From Chrysochromulina tobinii (taxonomy: Eukaryota; Haptophyta; Prymnesiales; Chrysochromulinaceae), in NCBI GenBank assembly GCA_001275005.1, contig JWZX01002284.1:1-16722 (forward strand): 16,722 bases of DNA, read 5' to 3'. A program made the translations under genes and the position numbers. Shown piece by piece: positions 8,538 through 16,722 of the stretch. The notes beneath the pieces are model-generated. The model was not told where the DNA came from and ran no database searches. It saw only the letters and a program-made list of their open reading frames with translations. How positions within the stretch are numbered: the first letter of the stretch is position 1; each line of letters starts with the position of its first letter.

Positions 8538-9925
8538 ATGAAGTTTGGCAAGCGACTTAAAGACCTCGAACGACCTGGGTGGGTGTACATTGACTACAAG
8601 GCACGCACCGCTGCCCCGCCCCAAATTGTCGACCGCTGACTCATTCACTCTGTGGCGCCTCGTGCGCATCCGTCCGGACGCCCTCATAGCCCGTGCCACC
8701 TGTCTCATGACCGCAGGCACTCAAACGATTGATCAAGCAGCTCTTCTCACCGAGCTCGCCCGGTGTCTTGGAGTCGGCAGAGAGGCAGTTTGCGCAGGAG
8801 CTGAACAATGGCATCACGGCCGTGAATGCTTTCTTCGTCGAGAAGGAGCGGCAGATGGTCTCAGCCCTCTCACTGCACGATGACACGTGCGCCTCCTCGA
8901 GCTCTACGGAAGAGCGTGCGTCCTTCTTCAAGGAGGTCAGCGAGCTGCATGCATTCTGTGTGCTCAACTACTTGGCTGTACTGAAGATCGTCAAGAAGCA
9001 CGACAAATACAGCCAGAAGCTTGTGCGGCAGCGGGTAGTAGAGCAGATATTCTCGCAGGCCTTCTACCTCTCGCTCGAGCACTCATACCTCTACACCGCC
9101 TGCAGGGCGTACCTATCAGAGCACCCGCTGCCGGCCTCGTCGATCCTGCGTGGTATCTCTCTCTCGAACGGCGGCGGCGGCGGCGGCCAGCGCGGCACGC
9201 CGGACGAGACGCTCGAGGTACCCGCACACTTTGAACGCTGCCTCATGGGTGACGGTCTGAGCGTAGGGCGCAGCTACACGCCCATCGACTTCGCGACCTT
9301 GCGCCGGACAGACGCCAAGGGCACCTCGCGGACGGTCGAGATGCAGATCGAATGCCTCCTCCAGCTCGCGGGCGTGCAGAGCTGCGGTGCGGGCGGCTCG
9401 CGCGGCTGCTCACAACAAGGCTCCTACAAGATCCCGGGGGCTGCTCCGTTTGCGGGGAGAGCGGTACACTCGCCCGAACCCGTCCGGCCGAACCCGTCCG
9501 GCGATTGGGGCGTGTCACTTACGATCTGCTCCACCTCGGCACCCTCGATGCCGCTGCCGTGCGCGACGCCCGGGGCGACCTTTTCGGCGCCCGAAGGCAT
9601 GGAGGAGATGGGTTGCGAGTGGGCCGAGACCCTTTTCGTCGCTTCGCGGCGTGCGCGCAGTGCCGAGTCGCCCTTAACCACGCCACCTCGGGTGGCGATG
9701 CATGAGAATCCCCAGGCATTCTGGCCGTTGTCTTGCGATTCGTCAGCGTTTGCGAGGCCGACGGGCGACCCCGCGACGGAAGGCTCACTGGACGCTCCCA
9801 CCGCGGGGGCCGCCGCGCGGCCGCGTGCCATCAGCGCCACACCCGGCGCGACTGTGACGAAGCTCACGGCCTGTGGGGCCACGGTCTCCATGTCCGACGA
9901 CGAGGGGGTCTTCCAGATTGAATGA
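8538..9925 (+). CDS. SPX-domain protein (two exons: 8538-8600 and 8717-9925)
   Basis: Exon 1 encodes the SPX N-terminus MKFGKRLKDLERPGWVYIDY plus Lys21. Exon 2 resumes with ALKRLIKQLF, so the family's YIDYKALKRLIKQ block is rebuilt exactly when 8601-8716 is removed. The joined protein is about 423 residues. The SPX domain spans ~1-155: helix 1 with Lys2, Lys5 and Lys8, an F-x-x-E-L-N-N-G...AFFVEKE stretch, and the basic KIVKKHDKYSQK motif at 111-122. SPX domains use these lysines to bind inositol pyrophosphates and report cellular phosphate status. No EXS, VTC, MFS or RING domain follows. The remaining ~260 residues include a poly-Gly run and look disordered. The role is probably regulation of the phosphate-starvation response, as for stand-alone plant SPX proteins, but the partner is unknown. 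The domain call is very sure; the function is inferred from the family. Confidence 0.88.
8601..8716 (+). other. GC-AG spliceosomal intron in the SPX gene (116 nt)
   Basis: The donor is AAG|GCACGC and the acceptor ATGACCGCAG|GCACTC. Removing 116 nt joins the two halves of the conserved SPX N-terminus in frame; unspliced, the frames do not match. Shifting the borders within the shared GGCAC gives no GT-AG alternative, so a GC donor is required. A CATGAC close to the acceptor may serve as branch site. Confidence 0.85.
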
Positions 9926-10769
9926 GGTTCCTCTACCATGCTCAACGCCGGAGCGGGGATGGTTTTCGACAATACATCTTGCGTGTGCTCCTTTCCTCTC
10001 TTTCTATTGCAGATCGAGCTCTTACTCTCCGTCGCGCCTCGTCGAGCACGCGACCCATGGTGGCATGGATGTGCATGGACGCTCGATCGCTACGTGTTGT
10101 GCTTATGTGCTACATGTGAACCAGCTGCCGCATATCGATCATTGGCATACCATGAATCGATATGGAATCGATATGGCATCGACCATCGTCAGTACAGCGC
10201 CTCCGCCTGCGGCCCCGCGCATGGCCCGCATCGCGCCATCATCGAGACTAGCCGCTAGGGTAAGTTATAACAAAAACGAAATGTAGCTTACGTTAGCGGT
10301 TAGGTGATAGGTGGAGCGTGCGAACGAGACTAGAGGGGTGCTAAGCACCGCACGACACTGACACGGCGGGGCGTCACCGTCAGCGACAGCGCACGCACAT
10401 CGTGGCGGCCAAAAGCGCGCATTCGACATCGTACGGAGAATCGGATTCGATCCACGCCGATATTCGGCGGACTCGGCCTGCTCGCTCGCGCGCGGGGTCC
10501 GGACCGTCTCGACAGACGAGAGACGACACGCGGACCCCGTCCGGCTTCCGCGGACGGGATTCTAATCTCGTTATGTCTATCCTTCACGTCGCCGCGCGAC
10601 TCACACGAGACACGTTGCATACCCTCTACTCTGCCTACACGGCCCTGACGTGTGTATATGAGTATATATCTTGCCACTGTGGAACCACTGTGGCCCACTC
10701 GACTGGTGCTCCACTGGCTCGTCCAAGCCCGGCCGCGAGCTACCCTTTGGGAGAAAGTCAATGCGCCAC
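9926..10769. other. Intergenic region between convergent genes
   Basis: About 840 bp separate the 3' ends of the SPX and WTAP-like genes. I recognise no gene. An 11-bp unit, GAATCGATATG, is repeated twice in tandem at 10154-10175. A 9-bp inverted repeat, CGGGGTCCG at 10493-10501 and CGGACCCCG at 10531-10539, could form a stem with a 29-nt loop. The region presumably holds both 3' UTRs. Confidence 0.5.
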
Positions 10770-11435
10770 TTATTCGGTCGCCGCCGGTGCTGCAGCTGAT
10801 GGCTGAGCCGCCGCAAGCTGGCTCTTGGCCGCGTGCAGCTCTCTTCGTAGCGAAAAGACGAGTGCCTGCGACGTGTCGAGCTCCTCTGTGAGGTGTTCAA
10901 CAAACTCGCGCGTCTCCTCGAGGGCCTTTTGCAGCTCCTGCGCATGCTGCTTCTGCAGCGCGCAGTCGGCCTTGAGCTTTTGCACCTGCCCCTCGGAGAG
11001 CTCCTTTCCTAGCTGGTCGTTCTCGGCCTGGAGCTCCTTGCACTTGTTCATGAGCTTCTTTCCAGGGATCGAACCGGATTGAAATTGGCATGCCTGCAAC
11101 TCATCCTTGGCGTCCTGCTCCTTCTTCTTGGCCAGCTCTACCTCTTCACGCAATCGCATGATCTCTGCATTCACCGCCGGGTCGAGCAGCAGGCTCGTCT
11201 CCTGCACATAAGACGGCTGCAGTGCCTGCCGAAGGCTGCGGCACTGCGCCCACGCCTCGACGCACTCCCGATCCTTGAGAGCGAGCCGGAGAACGAGCGC
11301 GCTCTCGCGCCGGCGTTGCTGACTGAACTCGCGCTGTGTGCGTCGCTCGGCCGCGCGCAGGTCGTGCAGTTCGCTATCGAGGGCTTGGCGCTTCGCAGCG
11401 GGCACGTCCGACGCAACTTGCAAGGGTTCATTCAT
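10770..11435 (-). CDS. WTAP: WTAP/FIP37/Mum2-like subunit of the m6A mRNA methyltransferase complex
   Basis: The 221-residue protein is almost entirely coiled coil and matches the conserved core of the WTAP/FIP37 family in order. RRESALVLRLALKDRE is followed by LLLDPAVNAEIMRLREEVE, LQACQFQSGSIPGKKLMNK, the KELQAENDQLGKELSEGQ segment and a terminal EFVEHLTEELDTSQALVF helix. WTAP is the nuclear scaffold that holds the METTL3-METTL14 writer heterodimer and partners such as VIRMA, and it also links to splicing. The first in-frame ATG is at 11435 with A at -3; the frame reaches a GTG at 11501, but a stop at 11508-11510 and the lack of another ATG favour 11435. The tail ends in a short Ala/Pro stretch. 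It is shorter than animal WTAP, which carries a disordered tail. The family call is confident; complex membership is inferred from homology. Confidence 0.88.
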   Translation of the reverse strand: MNEPLQVASDVPAAKRQALDSELHDLRAAERRTQREFSQQRRRESALVLRLALKDRECVEAWAQCRSLRQALQPSYVQETSLLLDPAVNAEIMRLREEVELAKKKEQDAKDELQACQFQSGSIPGKKLMNKCKELQAENDQLGKELSEGQVQKLKADCALQKQHAQELQKALEETREFVEHLTEELDTSQALVFSLRRELHAAKSQLAAAQPSAAAPAATE

Positions 11436-11653
11436 TCTCGGCTTCCACGCGGGGGGAGGAGTCGCGGGAGCGTGAAATGAAGCTTCCACATTCACAGACA
11501 CCCCATCTCACTCACTCACTCTCTCACTCACTCGTACTCGCTCTGTCAGGCCTTTAAAGGGGACGAGTCCGACTATCGACGACTCGAGAATGTCGCATTT
11601 CAATCTCCGCGTATCTCGTATTCTATCTCATACGCGGCGGCTGCCAGGGGACA
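11436..11653. promoter_or_regulatory. Shared divergent promoter region
   Basis: The WTAP-like gene (minus) and the hydroxylase gene (plus) start only 218 bp apart, so both promoters must lie here or overlap the genes. It contains a CTCA-rich microsatellite at about 11505-11535 and TTTAAAGGGG near 11550. No sure TATA box is visible. Co-regulation is possible but not shown. Confidence 0.5.
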
Positions 11654-12580
11654 ATGCGACTTGTCCGGCATGCCTACCACTGGCTCGCGGTCAATGGCGG
11701 AGTGCTCGCCGTTGCCACTGTGGTCGCTGCCGCCGAGCGCCATATTCTTGACGTCACGCTTTCGAAGGAACTGAGCGCCCTCGGCAGCACACTTGTCCTC
11801 TACGCGATCGTCTTCTCCGCTTGTGCGTTCAACCTCCGCGGTCGCCGCGTGCTCTCACCGCACAAATCGGGCAGCCACTCGTCGCCGATTGCCTGGTATT
11901 CGGTCCTTGCCCACCCTCTGGGTAGCGCATTCGAGCGCTACGCGCACTCAGCGATGGCACGCGCGTCCACCATGGAGTTGTTGCCGCTTTCTTCACCCAT
12001 GCATGGGATTGCGAATGGGACGACGAGGAGCTGGGCGGCGGCGGATGGGCCAGCCAGCACCATGTTCGATGGTACCTTGTGGTGGCTCGAGCTGATGACA
12101 CGCCTGCTCATCTTCGAGGTGCTCTTTGACGGCGTCTTCTACGTGGCGCATCGGCTGGTGCACTCGGTGCCCTCGGTGTACGTGGCAGTCCACAAGCTGC
12201 ACCATGCGCACACGCACGACGTGCGACTGCTCTCTTCGCTGCAGATGACGGCCGCCGACGTTGCGCTCACGCACACGCTGCCCGTGCTTGCTGCACTCGC
12301 GCTCGTGCCGCTGGCCCCCGGCCTCGAGCTCAGTCTCGCTAAGACCTACCTGCTCTTCCAGGAGCTCTACGGGCACGCGGGCGTCGAGCACAAGGGGCGC
12401 TGTTTCGGGCCAGCGCCCTTTCTAATGCGCGCGCTGGGCATCGAACTCTGTGCCGCCGACCACCGACGGCACCACATCAAGGCTTCGGTCAACTTTAGCA
12501 AGCGCCTCGCGCTCTGGGATAAACTTCTCGGTACGTGGGACTCAGGTGAGCAGGCGCGTCACGAGGCGAAGCTGGGGTGA
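11654..12580 (+). CDS. Fatty acid hydroxylase/sterol desaturase superfamily membrane protein
   Basis: The 308-residue protein carries the histidine clusters of membrane-bound di-iron oxygenases. They are HRLVH at 166-170, HKLHH at 180-184, HAGVEH at 241-246 and DHRRHH at 269-274. Hydrophobic segments near 12-28, 45-60, 150-165 and 205-225 would anchor it, probably in the ER. Family members hydroxylate or desaturate sterols, fatty acids or sphingoid bases using O2 and electrons from cytochrome b5. The length matches the family, and all expected histidines appear present, so it should be active. A hydrophilic insert at ~100-140, with an AMARASTMELL stretch, separates the first two hydrophobic pairs. 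Substrate cannot be assigned from motifs alone: C-4 sterol oxidase, C-5 desaturase and sphingolipid hydroxylase families share this pattern. The ATG at 11654 is preceded by ACA. Confidence 0.88.
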   Translation: MRLVRHAYHWLAVNGGVLAVATVVAAAERHILDVTLSKELSALGSTLVLYAIVFSACAFNLRGRRVLSPHKSGSHSSPIAWYSVLAHPLGSAFERYAHSAMARASTMELLPLSSPMHGIANGTTRSWAAADGPASTMFDGTLWWLELMTRLLIFEVLFDGVFYVAHRLVHSVPSVYVAVHKLHHAHTHDVRLLSSLQMTAADVALTHTLPVLAALALVPLAPGLELSLAKTYLLFQELYGHAGVEHKGRCFGPAPFLMRALGIELCAADHRRHHIKASVNFSKRLALWDKLLGTWDSGEQARHEAKLG

Positions 12581-13220
12581 ATCTGCAGGGTGAATCCCGG
12601 TCAGTCAGTCAGTCAGTCATGTCGCGGTCCCCCCGCGTTCACCACACTCCGTCTCAAAGGACGGCTCCCGGTGAGTCGGGATCTGAGGGGAACCGAACCG
12701 CGCGGGAACAGTGTTTCCCATGCAGGTTTGAGGTCGTCGCACAGACCGCGTACTAGGTAATAGCTATTTGAAAGTTTTAGTAGCACAGGAGCACAGGCCC
12801 CGTCTGTAAGCCAACATCACACACAACCGTGAACCGATGCACACATAATCTCACACAACACTATTATTTTGTCACGGACAAATTCTCTATACGAGGCCGC
12901 ATCTCCGAAGCATCTCTCGTTCCGCGTCATTGTACGTTTCAACACCACAACAGTTTGACTCTGATACATGTATCTGATATCTGACTCCCGTCCGTGCCTC
13001 CGGCCCATGGCCCGTGCCGTAGACCTCCATACCACCCCCCTCTGCGCGGTGTGCGCCTATCTGCAAGCCATGCTGCAAGCCTATCTGCTGCCTCTGGCGC
13101 CACTGGCCGCTGGCCCTGCCCCTGGACATCTTCGTCAAGCCTGTCACGGGTGTTAAAAAGGTCGTGCCCGGTCCCTCACTGGTTTTCATTTCTGAGTGCA
13201 GCGCCCAGCTCCTGGGGTCG
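12581..13220. other. Intergenic region with TCAG microsatellite and a lone GATACATGTATC
   Basis: A short (TCAG)n run occupies about 12600-12618. A perfect GATACATGTATC, followed by TGATATC, lies at 12963-12974, echoing the array at 1686-2642. Near the end, TTTTCATTTCTGAGTGCAG at ~13182-13200 looks like a 3' splice site, so the downstream gene may have a 5'-UTR intron or an unseen upstream exon. The plus-strand frame of that gene is open from 13023 but has no ATG before 13221. Confidence 0.5.
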
Positions 13221-15204
13221 ATGGCGTGGCGCTCGAGCCAAGCCGGCTACGCTTCGACCGTTCATGAACCCACGTACTCGTGGATGCAGCGGCAGGGCCA
13301 AATCACCGAATTTCAGCAGCTTAAGGACACGGTCAAGAAGCTCGAGCGCGCATCGCGCGAGCAGCTCCTGCTCGAGAATGAGTCGCAGGGTGCATTCGAC
13401 CACTTTGCCGCCGAGATCGGACGGCTTCGCGATGCCGTCGGTGCCTTGTCCAAGGTGGTGGATGATGAGCTGTCGATGGTGCGTAACGAGGTGGTGGCGT
13501 GCCGCCAAGAGATGCAATCGTTTTACGCCGTTGTCGATGCGACCAAGAAGGAGATTGCCGATTCGAACAAGCTCACGACGGAGATGTTCGCAGAACGAGT
13601 CAGCCGTCTCGAGGAGGAGGTCAAGTCCACCTCGTCGCGCCAGCTCTCGGTCGCGAGCGATGTGGCCAAGCTGGATGCCACCGTCGAGGCTCGCGCGCTT
13701 GCGGCCGTAGTGACTCCGATGCAGCGTGCGACGGAGAAGATGGCGAAGCTGACGGAGCGCGTTGAGGTGGTGGAGAACATGGGCGAGCAGCTCATCGTGC
13801 GCATGGACAGCTCGCGCGATCAGCTGCGCGAGCAGCTCATCGAGCGCATGGACAGCTCGCGCAATCAGCTGCGCGAGGAGCTCATCGAGCGCATGGACAG
13901 CGCGCGCGAGCAGATGCGCTCGGATGTGCGCGAGGTGTCGAAGGAGTGGCAGGCGAAGCTCGTGGCCGCGGAGGCGAAGGCGCAGGAGATGGGCCAGCTC
14001 TTGCGTGCCGACCAGCGACGGGCGGACGACGCGACGCAAGAGCTGCGTCTTCAAGTCGAGGGCATGCGCAGCCACGCCGTGAAGCTCGAGCGGGAGCAGG
14101 TGAGCGCGGTCGGGAGGCTCGAACGAGAGCAGGCCTCGACGCGCGAGATGCTCGAGACGCGGCTCGTGGCCGCCGTAGAGGAGACCAGGAGGGCTGCCGA
14201 AGAGGAGAGCAGGAAGCTTGAGCGAGAGCTGGCGCACAAGCTCACATCGGTCGAGGGGCGCACGGCGGGGTTGGCCACGCGCGCAGACGAGACGGACAAG
14301 CACGTGAGCGAGGTCGAGGGGCGTACGGCGAGGTTGACCACGCGTGCGGACGAGACGGACAAGCACGTGAGCGAGGTCGAGGGGCGCACGGCGAGGTTGA
14401 CCACGCGTGCGGACGAGACGGACAAGCACGTGAGCGAGGTCGAGGGCAAGCTCGACCGATTCGAAGCCGACAGCCAACGGCACAGGAACGCGATCCAATT
14501 GCTCCCCTCATCAGCCCCCGAGTGCTCCCCTCATCAGCCCCTGATTGCTCCCTCATCGGCACAGGAACGCGATCCAATTGCTCGTCGAGTCGGTGGACAA
14601 TCTCTCCAGGGAGATGCAGCGCGAGGATGCGACGCTGAGCGAGCGGCTCGACGCGCTCACCGAAGCGTCGCGCCGCAACGACGAGGCGCGCTCTGAGGCG
14701 CTCACGGCGGTGGAGCGTATTGTCGAGGAGAACGACTCGACAATTCGAGAGGCGATGACCGAGGCACTGCGCGATGCGTTGCGGCAAGTGGATAAGCGGA
14801 TGCAGAGCCTGAGCCAGGCCCATGAGCAGACCCTCGAGCGCCTCACGTCGCAGATCGGCGAGGCACACCAGGAGGTCGGAGAGACTCGACGAGAAGTGGA
14901 GCAGCTCGACGGCCTGATGAACGAGCGCATCCAGCGAAATGCTGACCAGCTGAAACGATTAGGCGAGCAGATGCGCGCCACCCAGAACGAGCTGGCCACG
15001 CTGCCCGAGCTCTCCACTCAAGCACGTGCTCTCAAGTCCTCGTGCAAGGAGACAGCCGACCTCCTCCAGAACCACAAGACTCAGCTCAAGAAGACGATCG
15101 ACGGCATCGACCGCCGGCAGGAGGTGACCGAGTATGCCATCTCGACCTTCGCCGAGGCGCTCAAGCTGCCCAACCCGCTGCTCACGGCGGCGGCCGCCGT
15201 GTAA
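13221..15204 (+). CDS. Long coiled-coil protein with tandem repeats; frame break at ~14478-14583
   Basis: From ATG 13221 (MAWRSSQAGYASTV) the frame encodes a charged heptad-rich protein to ~14504. A +1 frame then carries on the same style of coiled coil from 14565 to the TAA at 15202-15204. Removing 79 nt joins them as RHRNAIQLL|VESVDN and gives 634 residues. A Trp/Tyr-containing head of ~30 residues precedes a nearly continuous coiled coil, which includes 15-residue (MDSSR-type) and 21-residue (TRADETDKHVSEV-type) tandem repeats. A short C-terminal segment ends ISTFAEALKLPNPLL. There is no signal peptide, transmembrane segment or recognised catalytic domain. A cytoskeletal or flagellar structural role is possible but not demonstrated. 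Without splicing, the first frame runs into a non-coiled Arg-rich tail ending at 14696, which looks spurious. It is convergent with the PAQR gene. Confidence 0.7.
13803..13920 (+). repeat. 45-bp coding tandem repeat (2.6 copies)
   Basis: Units begin at 13803, 13848 and 13893, each encoding an ERMDSSR-x-QLRE-x-LI type 15-mer. The third unit is diverged and cut short. The 15-residue period is close to two heptads, so the coiled-coil register shifts by one residue per copy. Confidence 0.85.
14250..14456 (+). repeat. 63-bp coding tandem repeat (three copies plus a partial)
   Basis: Copies start at 14250, 14313 and 14376, with a truncated fourth at 14439. Each encodes 21 residues, VEGRTARLTTRADETDKHVSE or close variants; the period is exactly three heptads. 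The near-identity suggests recent expansion or homogenisation. Confidence 0.9.
14478..14583 (+). repeat. 27-bp exact direct repeat flanking a 52-bp low-complexity insert
   Basis: Bases 14478-14504 and 14557-14583 are identical and both encode RHRNAIQLL, but in different frames because they are 79 nt apart. Between them is a 52-bp stretch made of about two 23-bp units containing GCTCCCCTCATCAGCCCC. The 3' part, CCTGATTGCTCCCTCATCGGCACAG, resembles a branch site, a pyrimidine tract and an acceptor. Confidence 0.9.
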
Positions 15205-15727
15205 GCCGTCACGCCAAGGCGGCTATAGGTAGACGCTATTTCATGGCGGGTGATCTCTCACAGACTCCAGCGCACGCGCCCATGGTGCGCGCTCGTTTAA
15301 CCGTCAAGGAACAAGAGTGGAACCCGTGAGGGTCCGCCTAGCTCCTTGCAAACGCGTAACGCCGCGCCGACGATACAGGGCAGTGTCGCCGCGTGCATGT
15401 ACCGGTCGCTGAGTCCGCGCGCGCGCGCGCCCCTGCGCCGCACCCGCACGGCGACGGCAGGGCCCCGCCGCGCGACGGCCGCCTCACCGTCCCAAACTCA
15501 AAGCCGGTTTCATGACTCGCTCACGACCGCTCGCCTATAAGTGCTGCGATAACGATTAGAAGATAGAACGTTTTGATACCGATACGTGTGACGACTCATT
15601 ACCTACGTTGCTAGTCGTGCGTTCCCTCCCGTTGCGGCACCGCTCGAAGCGTCGGTTCCGGCTACCGCGCCGATTCCGGATCCGCCCTCCCGACGAGTAT
15701 CCTGACGCGCCCCCAGCCTGGGCCGGC
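15205..15727. other. Intergenic region between convergent genes
   Basis: About 520 bp with no recognised gene. There is a short alternating GC run at about 15417-15430. The open frames here lack any protein character. The region presumably contains the 3' UTRs of the coiled-coil and PAQR genes. Confidence 0.5.
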
Positions 15728-16573
15728 TCAGACACCTGCAGCTCCGATCGCCATAGAAGTCGCCTCCCAGAGCTCCACCATGGTCTTGAAGTGCAGGTAC
15801 GCGGCGGCGACGACGCAGCAGTGCCACAGATTGTGTGAGTTGAGGGAGTAGTCGAAGCGGTTGGGCACGAGCGCCTCCGGTACCTGCGTGGTGTAGATGA
15901 GTGCGCCACCGAGGTAGACACCGCCCTCGCCGACGACGCCGCCAAGCAGGCTGATAGAGAGCGCGTTGTACCGGTGGAAGACGAGCAGGTGGAGCAATGG
16001 CACCACGCCGAGCGCTCCGAAGCCGACGAAGAGGCCCACACGCAGCGTGCGCCATCGCGCGTGGTAGAAGAAGGATTGGAAGATACACGTGAAGAGCGCG
16101 CTTCCGCAGCCGAGCAGCGACCAGATATACAGGTGCTGGTAGAATGCGGAGGCGTAGAAGCCGTAGTAGCAGAAGGGAACGCAGCTACCAAAAATGAGCA
16201 GTACAATGCCTGCATAATCAAAGGCGCCCAGGCGGTCGGCCCAGCGCTCGTTGGCTGTGCCGAATAGGTGGTAAGCGGCCGACGAGCCCATGCACGCGAG
16301 CGCGGTGCATATGAAGACGTAAAGAGGCCATCGTTCGAGATCGAGGCCCAGCGTAGGCAGCGCCATCATGGACACGTGAAACTGCAGGCTGACGAAGTAG
16401 CCGAAGCCCATCAGGTGCGTCCACACGTTCCACGTCTCGTTGTGGTAGCGCCACAATGACGTCAACGCCTCGAGGAAGGTGTGTTGCACGCGGTAGCCAG
16501 AGCGAATGCAGCGGTACGCCGTGGCCCGAGGCGCCTCGCTGAGGACCACAATCTTGCCGCGTTCTTGCCGCAT
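15728..16573 (-). CDS. PAQR family (adiponectin-receptor/hemolysin III-like) seven-helix membrane protein
   Basis: The 281-residue protein shows the PAQR signature in order. It has SGYRVQHTFLEALTSLWRYH and NETWNVWTH before the first helix, then SSAAYHLF with His102, FDYAGIVLLIFGS with Asp119, and a C-terminal NSHNLWH with His247 and His251. These three His residues are the zinc ligands in adiponectin receptors, and the Asp lies in their conserved core. About seven hydrophobic helices lie between residues 52 and 265. Zinc-site PAQR proteins are thought to act as lipid amidohydrolases (ceramidases) or membrane-lipid homeostasis sensors. The HNE-T-WTHL motif groups it with eukaryotic ADIPOR/PAQR rather than bacterial hemolysin III proteins, and it is not a toxin. 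The frame reaches upstream to a TTG at 16672 and a stop at 16697-16699; the first ATG is at 16573 and gives the usual short N-terminus. Confidence 0.88.
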   Translation of the reverse strand: MRQERGKIVVLSEAPRATAYRCIRSGYRVQHTFLEALTSLWRYHNETWNVWTHLMGFGYFVSLQFHVSMMALPTLGLDLERWPLYVFICTALACMGSSAAYHLFGTANERWADRLGAFDYAGIVLLIFGSCVPFCYYGFYASAFYQHLYIWSLLGCGSALFTCIFQSFFYHARWRTLRVGLFVGFGALGVVPLLHLLVFHRYNALSISLLGGVVGEGGVYLGGALIYTTQVPEALVPNRFDYSLNSHNLWHCCVVAAAYLHFKTMVELWEATSMAIGAAGV

Positions 16574-16722
16574 TCGAAAACCCCCACGAGAGCAGTCGAC
16601 GAGCAGTCGATGAATGCGGACTTCATGGGACTTCTGCCGCTTGACCCAACAGTTAAGCGGCCGTGAACTCAACGTGTGATGAGACTGTTGGCAGAGCTAC
16701 CACAGGGGCCCAACCAGGGGGA

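Noticed and set aside
8036-8590. A 184-codon minus-strand frame between the hydrolase and SPX genes
   Set aside because: It overlaps SPX exon 1 in antisense and has no recognisable domain; it includes the direct-repeat DNA.
13176-14498. A 440-codon minus-strand open frame
   Set aside because: It is the antisense of the repeat-rich coiled-coil gene; its Leu/Arg/His repeats mirror the 45- and 63-bp tandem units and show no domain.

Overview
The window looks like nuclear DNA of a unicellular, GC-rich, intron-poor eukaryote, most likely a microalga. The genes have eukaryotic domain architectures (BTB-BACK, SPX, WTAP/FIP37, PAQR, paired cyclic-nucleotide-binding folds). They lie on both strands with short spacers and are not in operons. 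The one clear intron, in the SPX gene, has GC-AG borders. A haptophyte would fit the GC richness, the GC-AG intron and the long low-complexity tails, but this assignment is inference and other algae are not excluded.

Layout. 1-531 (+): 3' end of a gene with a Gly-rich repeat followed by a HAD-like phosphatase module. 680-1402 (-): BTB-BACK protein lacking the first half of its BTB domain. 1403-1630: unusually AT-rich stretch with a short open frame. 1631-2692: mobile-element-like block with about 50-bp terminal inverted repeats and a dense palindromic GATACATGTATC array inside. 2951-5239 (+): protein with two degenerate cyclic-nucleotide-binding domains and a long Ala-rich tail. 5800-7530 (+): SGNH/GDSL-hydrolase-like protein interrupted by one in-frame TAG. 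7531-8537: no recognised gene, but one imperfect direct repeat. 8538-9925 (+): SPX-domain protein in two exons. 10770-11435 (-): WTAP/FIP37 homologue, subunit of the m6A mRNA methyltransferase complex. It is divergent from 11654-12580 (+), a fatty acid hydroxylase/sterol desaturase family protein. 13221-15204 (+): long coiled-coil protein built by tandem duplication, with a frame-breaking insert bounded by an exact 27-bp direct repeat. 15728-16573 (-): PAQR (adiponectin-receptor-like) membrane protein.

The genes do not form an obvious pathway. Three could touch nutrient or lipid physiology (SPX: phosphate; hydroxylase and PAQR: membrane lipids), but adjacency alone does not link them. The strongest leads are the inverted-repeat palindromic element, the possible recently gained intron in the coiled-coil gene, and the in-frame stop in an otherwise well-conserved hydrolase.
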